NCBI GenBank assembly: GCA_023249255.1
Contig: JAHFCY010000028.1
Coordinates: forward strand, 1-20,514
DNA length: 20,514 nt
Origin: Candidatus Lindowiibacteriota bacterium
Lineage (GTDB): Bacteria > Lindowbacteria > 2-12-FULL-62-27
Direction: 5' to 3'
Made by a program: the position numbers and the translations under genes. The first letter of the stretch is position 1. The number at the start of each line of letters is the position of its first letter. Below are positions 1-6,860 of this stretch, piece by piece. The notes under the pieces were generated by a model, which ran no database searches, was not told where the DNA came from, and saw nothing but the letters and a program-made list of their open reading frames with translations.

Positions 1-513
1 GTCCTCGTGGAGCGCAGCCAGCAGGCACGGCCGGAATGGACGTTGAAACCGTATGTGAAATTGACGGAAACGGTCGAGTTCTCAGGCGGCGTGAAAGGCG
101 TCACGCGGTACGAGGTCGGTGTTCGGCAGGCCAAGGCGGCGGCGCTCAAGAACATCGTCGAGGCGATCGGGTCGGACCTCACGACGGCGCTGAAAAAGAC
201 GGATGACGGCGACAACTACGATGGCGCGACCCTGCAGTCGTTCATTTCCGACCGGCTGACGCTGGCCACGCGAAAAATCAACATCGGGGGCATCACGCCG
301 ACGGATATCTATTACGAGAAATACAAATTTCTCGGGCCGTACGGCGCGGAATACCGGTACGACATCGACGTGAGGCTGGCGTTGGACCAGCGCGAATACG
401 AGATTGCCCGGACTCGCGCGCTGGTGGAACTGCGGCGTGAGGCCCAGGATGCGCGGATGCCGAAGATCGAAGCCGCGATGGACAGGGCGTTCAATGATAC
501 GGAGAAGCAGTAA
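1..513 (+). CDS. LPP20-like exported protein, 5' end cut by window edge
   Basis: The frame is open from base 1 and ends at TAA 511-513; a GTG at base 7 exists, but I think the real start lies upstream because no signal peptide is visible. The visible protein (about 170 residues) begins near an ARPEWT segment, then a basic/Ala-rich helix (RQAKAAALKNIVEAIGS). It closes with an alternating Tyr-rich strand (AEYRYDIDVRLAL) and a charged helix. This PEW, Ala-rich helix, late beta-strand order is typical of LPP20-type lipoprotein/exported domains, whose molecular role is poorly known. The next gene carries the same opening (APEW) and starts inside this one, so the two form a tandem, probably co-translated pair. 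Family assignment is by pattern only; the function is unknown. Confidence 0.6.
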   Translation, partial: VLVERSQQARPEWTLKPYVKLTETVEFSGGVKGVTRYEVGVRQAKAAALKNIVEAIGSDLTTALKKTDDGDNYDGATLQSFISDRLTLATRKINIGGITPTDIYYEKYKFLGPYGAEYRYDIDVRLALDQREYEIARTRALVELRREAQDARMPKIEAAMDRAFNDTEKQ

Positions 514-1624
514 TGCCGGTCCGGCGCTTTCTCTTCTGCTGGTCTTAGCCGCGATGCTGAGTGTTGCGACCTGCCCCCTGACAGCGGCGGCGAAGGCGAG
601 GGCTGCGCCGGAATGGATTTCGAGTACGCCCCAGGACGTCCGGTACCTCTACGGAGTTGGAGTATCGTCCGAGGCGGACGCGAAAGAAGCCCGTGTGGAG
701 GCGGTGGCGATGGGAATCGGGTCCGTCGCCACCGCGATTTTTTCCGTAGTCAACGAGTCGTACGAACAGACGACCGACGAAAACAGGACGACCGTGCGGG
801 ACCGGGTGAATCTTCGGACCGCCCACGCGCTGGAGGGGGTGGAAGTCGTCGAAGTCGCGATTGTCGATCCGCAGACGTACGCGCTGGTGAGGTACCCGCG
901 GGCGGAAGTTCCGGCGGCGCGGATGAGATACATCACGGAGCGGCGGGAGGCGGAATATCAGGCGGCGAATCTAATCGAATCGGCGGGAAGCGCCGTCAAT
1001 CGATTTCGTTCCCTCATTCAAGCCGCAAACATGCTTGCGCCGTACGGCGGCCATCGGTACGACGACGCGCGGGCGACGCTGTTTATGGCGATCTCGGATT
1101 TGAAATTGGAGGCGAGCCGGGCCGGCAATATTTTGCTGGTGACGCCGGCGGATCTGCCGGTGCGGCTGGGGGCGCGGCGATTTACCGGAAAATTGAATCT
1201 GACCGATGCGGACCGCCTCCGGAATGTGCTGAGTGTCGATACCGTTCCCTTTTGCGCGATGATCGAGGATCGAGATCTGTCGAGGCAGGTTGCGGAAGGC
1301 TTGAACCGCAAACAGGCGGAATTTCAGGGCGATTGTGTTTCCGTCTGCGGCCGCCTGGCCGGTCATCTGACGACTCTGCTGCCGGATATCGGAATTTGTG
1401 TCGCCGAGTATTCGCCGATGCGGTTGACGGCCGAGTACACCGCGGTGCGGGATGAAGCCTATTCGCTGCCCGTGACCACCATCCATTACACGATCAGTCT
1501 GTCAGAAGGCTCGACGGTCAAAAACGCAAAGAGCGGGGCGGTCACCGTGATCGGGGATGAGCAGACCGGAATTCGGGTTGCCGTGCAACAGATGAGGGCG
1601 GTACTGACGGAATGGTTTCGATGA
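494..1624 (+). CDS. LPP20-like exported protein, second of tandem pair
   Basis: I chose ATG 494: it overlaps the previous gene by 20 bases, has an AGGG motif a few bases upstream, and gives 376 residues starting MIRRSSNAG. A classic signal peptide follows: two Arg, a hydrophobic run LSLLLVLAAML, and an AAAKARA cleavage region around residues 30-37. A longer frame from 404 would bury this signal peptide. There is a Cys in SVATCP, but T precedes it, so it is a poor lipobox and signal peptidase I cleavage is more likely. The mature part begins APEW, then YLYGVGVSSEADAKEAR and an Ala-rich helix, as in LPP20-like domains (about residues 38-145). A longer C-terminal half follows that I do not recognise, with a possible second alpha/beta domain at residues 200-376. 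Likely periplasmic or envelope-associated; role unknown. Confidence 0.7.
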   Translation: MIRRSSNAGPALSLLLVLAAMLSVATCPLTAAAKARAAPEWISSTPQDVRYLYGVGVSSEADAKEARVEAVAMGIGSVATAIFSVVNESYEQTTDENRTTVRDRVNLRTAHALEGVEVVEVAIVDPQTYALVRYPRAEVPAARMRYITERREAEYQAANLIESAGSAVNRFRSLIQAANMLAPYGGHRYDDARATLFMAISDLKLEASRAGNILLVTPADLPVRLGARRFTGKLNLTDADRLRNVLSVDTVPFCAMIEDRDLSRQVAEGLNRKQAEFQGDCVSVCGRLAGHLTTLLPDIGICVAEYSPMRLTAEYTAVRDEAYSLPVTTIHYTISLSEGSTVKNAKSGAVTVIGDEQTGIRVAVQQMRAVLTEWFR

Positions 1625-1700
1625 GGAGCATGCGCCGGGCCGCGGATTGCCGTCGAACCTTTAGCCGACTCCATCCCGATTTTTGAAATCGATTCTATTC

Positions 1701-1733
1701 ACAACCTCCGCAAAACATGAGACAACCTCCGCA
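1701..1733 (+). repeat. 12-bp direct repeat in the leader of the 1733 gene
   Basis: The 12-mer ACAACCTCCGCA occurs at 1701-1712 and again at 1722-1733, 21 bp apart, the second copy running into the ATG at 1733. Each contains CCTCC, which resembles the anti-Shine-Dalgarno core rather than a ribosome binding site. No normal Shine-Dalgarno is seen before this start. It may be a protein- or RNA-binding site, or chance. Confidence 0.5.
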
Positions 1734-2728
1734 TGGAAATTCTGATCGACGGACAGCCGTTGCCTGACGGGACAGCCAAGGCGGGTTCGTCTTTGAAAGA
1801 CGCGATGGACCAGGTTGTGCGCGTGCTGAATCAGCGCGAGATGCTGGCGGCGGCCGTGCGGGTGAACGGGCGGGAGGTTGAGCGTTGGGACGAGTCGACG
1901 GTGGCGCTGGCGGAGGGCGACCGCATCGATGTGTCCACAATGTCCATGCGCGATTATGCCGTCGCCAGCCTTGGCGACGTCGGGGAATACACCGGGAACG
2001 TTCTGGCGGTTCTGCGTAACGTCGACGCAATTGTCAGCCGCGACGGGTTTGATGCGCTCCGATCCAAGCTTGGCGAGGGGCTGGACTACATTCTCCACGT
2101 CATCGAAACGGCCGGGCACATCCTTCCGTTAAACATGAAGGAGGCCCGATACGACATGCGCAGTGGCGAGCAGATGCTGAAGGAACTTCAGGCCATTCAC
2201 GCGCGGATCAGAAACGCCAAAAAATTTGACGACATGAAATCCGATCTCGCCACGCTCGAATTCACCCTGACCGACTGGCTCAAGTTTCTGGAAACGCTTC
2301 TGCGCCGGTACGCCGACCAGCAGGCTGAGATGGGGACGGCGGAAGAGGTCGCGGGCGACGCCCGGGGTCACGCCGAGGCGCTGGAACGGCTGGGGGCGGA
2401 CTTGAAGGCGCTGGTCGACGATCTGTACGCCGGCAAGGTCGCCAAGTCGATGGATGCCCTGCCGTCCCGAATCACGATTCTACAGGAGTCTCTGATCTAT
2501 ATTCAGAAACTCCGAAAATTCGGAGTTGTTCACTACGACTCGCTTCGGGTCAAAGATGACCGGATGAGCGACAAAATTCCGCATCTGTCCCAGACGCTCA
2601 AAGAGCTGTCTGAGGCCATTCAAGTCGGCGACACCGTTCTGATGCGGGATTTGATCGAGTACGAAATCCTGCCATTCATTTCTTATTTGCGAGACGTATT
2701 CAAGCAGATTTCATCCTCTCCCTCCTGA
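1733..2728 (+). CDS. Unrecognised protein, beta-grasp-like N-terminus and helical body
   Basis: 331 residues from ATG 1733; this is the only well-placed start, since the ATG at 1717 is out of frame. I do not recognise the family. Residues 1-70 (MEILIDGQPLP through VRVNGREV to EGDRIDVSTM) look like a small ubiquitin-like/beta-grasp fold as in ThiS/MoaD-type or TGS-like domains: a hairpin, a helix, then NG and GD turns. There is no C-terminal GG for conjugation. Residues 75-331 are predicted mostly helical, with long amphipathic heptad-like stretches at about 140-245. A conserved-looking ending (GDTVLMRDLIEYEILPFI) lies near residue 300-318. There is no signal peptide or membrane segment, so it is probably cytoplasmic. 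It lies 8 bases before argS and is probably co-transcribed with it. It may be a structural or adaptor protein; nothing indicates catalysis. Confidence 0.75.
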   Translation: MEILIDGQPLPDGTAKAGSSLKDAMDQVVRVLNQREMLAAAVRVNGREVERWDESTVALAEGDRIDVSTMSMRDYAVASLGDVGEYTGNVLAVLRNVDAIVSRDGFDALRSKLGEGLDYILHVIETAGHILPLNMKEARYDMRSGEQMLKELQAIHARIRNAKKFDDMKSDLATLEFTLTDWLKFLETLLRRYADQQAEMGTAEEVAGDARGHAEALERLGADLKALVDDLYAGKVAKSMDALPSRITILQESLIYIQKLRKFGVVHYDSLRVKDDRMSDKIPHLSQTLKELSEAIQVGDTVLMRDLIEYEILPFISYLRDVFKQISSSPS

Positions 2729-2736
2729 CACAACCC

Positions 2737-4371
2737 TTGTTCATCCGACGGCGGCTCAAACTCGACATCGCGGACGCCGTGAAGGCGACGTTCGGCCCGG
2801 ACGCGCCCGAACCGGTCATCGGATTTCCGCGCGAGGCCGCGCACGGCGATTATGCGACTAATTTTCCGCTGAAGGCCGCGAAAGCGCTCGGTCGGGCGCC
2901 GATGGAAATCGCCGGGGATCTCGAGCGCGCACTGGCCGGGCGGTCGATCTTTTCCGCTGTGACCAAAGCCAAACCGGGGTTCGTCAATTTATTTTTAGCG
3001 CCGGCGTTCATCGAGGAGAGACTGGAGAAGATAGCCGGAGGGGCGGACGTGTTCAGCCATTACCGCGAAACCCCGAAAAAAATAAACGTCGAATTCGTAT
3101 CAGCCAATCCGACGGGTCCGCTGACCGTCGGCCACGGCCGAAACGCATGTCTTGGCGACAGCCTCGCACGACTTCTGAAAGCGGTCGGGCATGACGTGAC
3201 GCGCGAATATTATTTCAACAACGCCGGCCGGCAGATGAAAATTTTAGGTGAATCGCTTCGGGCAAGATTCCTCGAAGAGGCCGGCAAGCCGTCGGAGTTT
3301 CCAGAGGAAGGATACGTCGGCGAATATATCCGGGAGATCGCGCGCGATGTTTTGCGTGAACGCGGCCCGGGCATCGATCCGGCCGATCTCGACCTGTTTC
3401 GCCGCGCGGCCGAGAAGTCCATCTTCGACATGATCCGAAAAACGCTGGACCGGCTCGGCGTTGCCTTTGACGTGTATTTCAACGAGGACCAACTCTACAA
3501 AAATGGTGAAGTCACCGCCGTCCTCAAGGAACTTGAAACGCGCGGACTGACACAGCCCGAGGATGGCGCTATCCTGTTTCGGGGTGAAGCACAGGGGCTG
3601 CCGAAAAATCCCGTCCTCGTCAAAAAAACAGGCGAGCCGACGTACCGCCTGCCCGACGTGGCCTATCACATCGACAAACTTCGTCGAAAATTCGACCTCA
3701 TCATCGACGTCCTCGGCGCCGACCACATCGACGAGCACCGGGAGGTTCTCGCCATCTTGAAATCGCTCGGCCATCCGACAGCCGCGATCCGCGGGATCAT
3801 CTATCAGTTTGTGACGCTGGTCCGGGACGGAAAGCCCGTCAAGATGTCGACGCGGAAAGCCGAGTACGTCACGCTCGATGATCTGCTGGAGGAAGTCGGT
3901 CCCGACGTCGCGCGGTTTTTTTTCCTGTCGCGCAAATCCGACACGCATCTCGAATTTGATCTTGCTCTGGCGAAGGCGGAGTCCAACGAAAATCCGGTCT
4001 ATTACGTTCAGTACGCTCACGCGCGCCTCGCGGGAATTTTCCGGACCGCGGCCGAGCAGGGATTTTCCATGGACGGGGTCAGAACGTCGCGGGTGGATCT
4101 TTCGAATCCATCCGCCCTGACGCTTGCAAAAAAAATCCTCTCTCTCGGCGACGTCCTCGAAAGCGAGCTGGCCGAGCTCGAAGTCGGCGGCATCCTCTGG
4201 TATATCCGCGAGCTGGCCGAAGCATTCCACGTCTACTATACGGATGTCCGGGTGGTGGAATCCGCGGACCGCGAGGGGACGCTCGGACGGTTGAAACTTT
4301 GTCTGATCGTTCAAACCATCATCAGTTCAGTTTTGACGACGCTCGGCATTCGCGCACCCGAACGGATGTGA
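2737..4371 (+). CDS. argS: Arginyl-tRNA synthetase
   Basis: 544 residues; class I synthetase that charges tRNA-Arg in the cytoplasm. The N-terminal additional domain covers about residues 1-85 (AAHGDYATNFPLKAAKALG is typical). The catalytic domain has the HIGH-type motif as TVGHG (residues 130-134) after FVSANPTGPLT, and the KMSKS-type loop as KMSTR (369-373). The C-terminal DALR-type helical domain begins near NPVYYVQYAHARLAGIF and ends with VQTIISSVLTTLGI. Length is normal for a compact ArgS. The start is taken as TTG 2737 because the protein aligns with typical ArgS N-termini there and no in-frame ATG is suitable. No Shine-Dalgarno is seen, so translation may be coupled to the gene ending 8 bases upstream. 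The TGA stop overlaps the extended -10 proposed for the following tRNA. Confidence 0.97.
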   Translation: MFIRRRLKLDIADAVKATFGPDAPEPVIGFPREAAHGDYATNFPLKAAKALGRAPMEIAGDLERALAGRSIFSAVTKAKPGFVNLFLAPAFIEERLEKIAGGADVFSHYRETPKKINVEFVSANPTGPLTVGHGRNACLGDSLARLLKAVGHDVTREYYFNNAGRQMKILGESLRARFLEEAGKPSEFPEEGYVGEYIREIARDVLRERGPGIDPADLDLFRRAAEKSIFDMIRKTLDRLGVAFDVYFNEDQLYKNGEVTAVLKELETRGLTQPEDGAILFRGEAQGLPKNPVLVKKTGEPTYRLPDVAYHIDKLRRKFDLIIDVLGADHIDEHREVLAILKSLGHPTAAIRGIIYQFVTLVRDGKPVKMSTRKAEYVTLDDLLEEVGPDVARFFFLSRKSDTHLEFDLALAKAESNENPVYYVQYAHARLAGIFRTAAEQGFSMDGVRTSRVDLSNPSALTLAKKILSLGDVLESELAELEVGGILWYIRELAEAFHVYYTDVRVVESADREGTLGRLKLCLIVQTIISSVLTTLGIRAPERM

Positions 4372-4377
4372 TATAGT
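4369..4377 (+). promoter_or_regulatory. Extended -10 promoter candidate for tRNA-Glu
   Basis: TGATATAGT fits TG-N-TATAAT with one mismatch in the hexamer. Its first three bases are the argS stop codon. Transcription would begin near 4384, about 9 bases before the mature tRNA. The -35 region (around 4349-4354, TTCGCG) is weak, as is usual for extended -10 promoters. Inferred from sequence only. Confidence 0.45.
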
Positions 4378-4392
4378 CCGGCCCTGATTCAT

Positions 4393-4465
4393 GTCCTCGT
4401 CGTCTAGGGGCCCAGGACACCGCCCTTTCACGGCGGTAACACGGGTTCAAATCCCGTCGAGGACG
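4393..4465 (+). tRNA. tRNA-Glu (UUC anticodon)
   Basis: A full cloverleaf folds. The acceptor stem is GTCCTCG with CGAGGAC, and the D-arm is GTCT...GGAC. The anticodon stem CCGCC/GGCGG holds loop CTTTCAC (anticodon TTC), and the T-arm is ACGGG-TTCAAAT-CCCGT. Discriminator is G, total 73 bases. CCA is not encoded (ATT follows), so it must be added after transcription. The sequence is very close to the E. coli tRNA-Glu pattern. The gene ends two bases before the recF stop codon on the other strand, leaving no room for a separate terminator. Confidence 0.98.
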
Positions 4466-4467
4466 AT

Positions 4468-5520
4468 TTATTCCAGCGTGAGGGTGAGACGGACGGCGGC
4501 GAGGAGAGGGTCGGGCAACGCAAGACAGGACGTGAGCAGAACCTGACCGGGATACGCCGCAAGAAACGCCGTGACCGCGTCGCGGCGGACTCCATCCAGT
4601 TCCGAAAACAGATCGTCGCAGAGAAGAATCGGCTGGGACACCGCCGCCAGCCGTCTCGACTCGATGAGTTTCAGCGCCAGAGACAAAATTCTCGTTTCCC
4701 CCTGCGAGACTGTTTCCGCGGCAGGCAGGGTTTGATCCCAAAACCGGATGTCATCGCGGTGAGGTCCCACGGTCGTGTGGCCAGCCCCGCGATCCTGCGG
4801 GCGCGCGTCGATGAGCGCGTTCAGATATTCTCCGCGGATGGTTTCGGCCGGCTCAATCCGAATCCGTTCAGCCAGATGCGGCGACCCGAGAGACTTCAAC
4901 GTGTCAGGCAGATCCGCCGACACATCGCGCAGAAACCCGCGACGCGCTGACAAAATTTCCGATCCGTCGGCCGCCAGCGTTTCGTCCAGCGCCATCCACG
5001 ATCCGGGGTCAGGCGGCATGTCATCCCGAAGGAGGGCATTTCGTTCCTCCACCGCGCGCGTGTAGCGTTTGAGCCGCGCAAGATACTCCGGACGCTCCTG
5101 AGAGAGAATCCGGTCCGTCATGCGCCGGCGGAGAGCCGGTTCTCCGGCAACGATCCTCATTTCATCCGCTGAAAATAAAATGACCGGCGGTTTGCCGATG
5201 AGATCGCTTCGTCGCACCGTCTGATCTCCCTCATGGTATACGACAGCGGAGCCGTTGAGATATGCAACGGATCTGCCGGGACCAGAAGGGCGTTCAGCCT
5301 CGACCCGGAAATAGGCCGTCGTCGATCCCCGATGGACAAGCGACGAGAACCGAACATCGCGCGGCGTACGGCCCATGCAGAGAAGGTAGATTGTCTCAAG
5401 GATTGTCGATTTTCCGGCGCCATTGGGTCCGAGGATCAGGGTGAGACCGGTTTCGGCGAACGAGAATTGCGCTTTGGGAAACCGGCGAAAATTTTCTAAA
5501 GAGAGACGGACAAAACTCAA
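4468..5520 (-). CDS. recF: DNA replication/repair ATPase RecF
   Basis: 350 residues; an SMC-like ATPase that binds single/double-strand junctions and, with RecO and RecR, loads RecA at gaps. Walker A is GPNGAGKS (residues 31-38), the ABC signature is SQGETRILSLALKL, and Walker B is PILLCDDLFSELD near residue 300. The N-terminal VRLSLENFRRF matches the usual RecF opening. The start is TTG at 5518-5520, four bases after the dnaN stop. An overlapping ATG is out of frame and closes within four codons, so TTG is the best choice and translation is probably coupled to dnaN. The stop lies two bases from the convergent tRNA-Glu. Confidence 0.97.
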   Translation of the reverse strand: MSFVRLSLENFRRFPKAQFSFAETGLTLILGPNGAGKSTILETIYLLCMGRTPRDVRFSSLVHRGSTTAYFRVEAERPSGPGRSVAYLNGSAVVYHEGDQTVRRSDLIGKPPVILFSADEMRIVAGEPALRRRMTDRILSQERPEYLARLKRYTRAVEERNALLRDDMPPDPGSWMALDETLAADGSEILSARRGFLRDVSADLPDTLKSLGSPHLAERIRIEPAETIRGEYLNALIDARPQDRGAGHTTVGPHRDDIRFWDQTLPAAETVSQGETRILSLALKLIESRRLAAVSQPILLCDDLFSELDGVRRDAVTAFLAAYPGQVLLTSCLALPDPLLAAVRLTLTLE

Positions 5521-5524
5521 GCGG

Positions 5525-6640
5525 TCATATCCGCATCGGCATGATGACGTGAAGATGCGTGTTGTCGTCGGGACTTCGGAGCACGCAGGGGTTCTTCGCC
5601 GTAATGATCCGAACCTGGACTTCGGGCGTCAATATCTGGGACAGGGCGTCTATGCAGTAATAGGCGTTGAACGCCATCTCCATGGGCTCCCCCGAATATT
5701 TGACATCAACCGACGCGTCGCCCTGGCCGCGATCCTGCGACACGGCCGAAATTTTCATCGTCGACGAATCGAGTTTGATGGTGATGCGGGGATTCTGGCT
5801 GTCGGTGAACACAGACACCAACCGGAGCGCCTGCATGAACTGTGTGACGTCGGCCCGGAAATCCAGTTCAAATTCTTTTGGAATGACCTGCGCATAGTTC
5901 GGAAATTTTTCCGCGATGAGCTGGGTCTGGATCGAAATGCCGTCCGTCGAAAACACGGCCACGCGGTCCGTGAACGTCATGGACACGGCCGTCTCGTCGT
6001 CGGGCATGCAGCGGATCAATTCCTGAACCGCGCGGATCGGAACCAGAAACTCCTTCTTGGCGTGTTTGCCTCCCACCGACAGTCTGACAAACGACAACCG
6101 GTGGCTGTCGGTCGCGACCAATTTGATGTCCGATCCCTCCAGGTCAAAGAGTACTCCCGTCAGATATCGGCGCCCGTCCTGCATGGCCGCGGCAACCGCC
6201 GTGCGCCGAAGACCGGACAGAAGATTCCTGGATGGAATCGACAGCGTGACCTCGCCTTCGATTTTGGCGGCTTTCGGATAATCGTCCTTGGACAGAACAG
6301 GCAATTGTCCCGTAAATTTCTGCTTGCCGATCGCAGTAACCTGAATGTGACCTTTCTGAGTGTCGCCTGACAACACAATCGACGAGTCTGGATCGGCGAG
6401 CCGGCTGACCAGATCTCCGAGCGTCTTGGCGGGAACCGCCACGTCGGCCTTATCGGAAACGGACGCGGTCAACGACACCGTAATGCGAAGATCGAGATTG
6501 GTACCGATCATGCGGCTCTTGCCGTCACGGGCTTCGATCATCACGTTGGTCAGAATCGGCAGAGGCGTCTGCTCGTCGACCGCCCCGCGGACTTTCTGCA
6601 ACGCATGGGAAAGGGATTCCTTGGTGAACTGGGCTTTCAT
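5525..6640 (-). CDS. dnaN: DNA polymerase III beta sliding clamp
   Basis: 371 residues, the usual length for the beta clamp. It forms the dimeric ring that holds polymerase III on DNA and also binds MutS, Hda-like proteins and other partners. Recognisable segments are the opening MKAQFTKESLSHALQKV, the LVATDSHRLSFVRL region of domain II, and the characteristic ending HVIMPMRI. Start ATG at 6640 is preceded by GAGGAGG (6652-6658 on the + strand) with an 11-base spacer. Between them sits ATG-ACA-TAG, in frame with dnaN and ending right at its ATG, a start-stop triplet that might tune initiation. It lies between dnaA and recF in the canonical order. A promoter candidate is described at 6686-6714. 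Confidence 0.98.
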   Translation of the reverse strand: MKAQFTKESLSHALQKVRGAVDEQTPLPILTNVMIEARDGKSRMIGTNLDLRITVSLTASVSDKADVAVPAKTLGDLVSRLADPDSSIVLSGDTQKGHIQVTAIGKQKFTGQLPVLSKDDYPKAAKIEGEVTLSIPSRNLLSGLRRTAVAAAMQDGRRYLTGVLFDLEGSDIKLVATDSHRLSFVRLSVGGKHAKKEFLVPIRAVQELIRCMPDDETAVSMTFTDRVAVFSTDGISIQTQLIAEKFPNYAQVIPKEFELDFRADVTQFMQALRLVSVFTDSQNPRITIKLDSSTMKISAVSQDRGQGDASVDVKYSGEPMEMAFNAYYCIDALSQILTPEVQVRIITAKNPCVLRSPDDNTHLHVIMPMRI

Positions 6641-6685
6641 CTATGTCATGTCCTCCTCGGTTGGGTTTTGCACAACCCTAGTAGT

Positions 6686-6714
6686 AGTATATGTCCACCT
6701 ATCACTACTATCAG
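6686..6714 (-). promoter_or_regulatory. dnaN promoter candidate
   Basis: Read on the - strand: -35 CTGATA (6709-6714, 4 of 6 matches to TTGACA), a 17-bp spacer, and -10 TATACT (6686-6691, 5 of 6). Transcription would start near 6679, giving a leader of about 40 bases with the GAGGAGG site. The -10 runs into ACTACTACTA, so the triplet repeat and promoter overlap. Confidence 0.45.
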
Positions 6715-6777
6715 AGCCGGTGGATTTAGGGATATCGTCATTAGCGTTGCCGCCGCAGGGCGTTGTGAACTTGCGAT

Positions 6778-6789
6778 CCTGTGCACAGG
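6778..6789. repeat. Perfect 12-bp palindrome CCTGTGCACAGG
   Basis: CCTGTG followed directly by its reverse complement CACAGG. It is flanked by imperfectly mirrored TTGTGAAC (left) and GTTTACAC (right), giving a larger weak dyad. Its position between dnaA and the dnaN promoter would suit an operator or an origin-binding protein site. No binding protein is indicated. Confidence 0.5.
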
Positions 6790-6860
6790 TTTACACCAAA
6801 TCCGCAATTCGCACGGGTTTTGTAAAACTCTCCACAGACTCTCATCCGCTTGTCCACGGC

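Larger units (their letters stand above)
6641..6860. other. dnaA-dnaN intergenic region, possible second half of oriC
   Basis: This 220-base gap has no gene. It holds DnaA-box-like 9-mers on the + strand near the end of dnaA: CTCTCCACA (6828-6836, 7/9), TCATCCGCT (6842-6850, 6/9) and TTGTCCACG (6850-6858, 7/9). There is a further 6/9 match, ATGTCCACC, at 6691-6699. It also has a perfect palindrome at 6778-6789, a short hairpin GGGTT/AACCC at 6663-6678, and CTACTACTA on the - strand at about 6678-6687. In Bacillus-type bipartite origins the unwinding site lies in this same gap; that parallel is my inference. Confidence 0.45.

Noticed and set aside
540-600. Lipoprotein signal (lipobox) in the 494-1624 protein
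   Set aside because: The Cys is preceded by VAT, which does not fit the lipobox small-residue rule at -1, and a good AxA site lies downstream.
1677-1691. CGATTT-TTG-AAATCG hairpin as a terminator after the LPP20-like gene
   Set aside because: The stem is only six AT-rich pairs with no T-tract; too weak to call.
3244-4314. - strand open frame of 356 codons opposite argS
   Set aside because: Shadow of argS; the argS motifs are intact throughout.
4393-4465. Integration site for a mobile element at the tRNA 3' end
   Set aside because: No integrase, direct repeat of the tRNA end or foreign DNA is seen beside it; recF follows directly.
5423-6370. + strand open frame opposite dnaN and recF
   Set aside because: Spans the junction of two certain genes on the other strand and has no family features.
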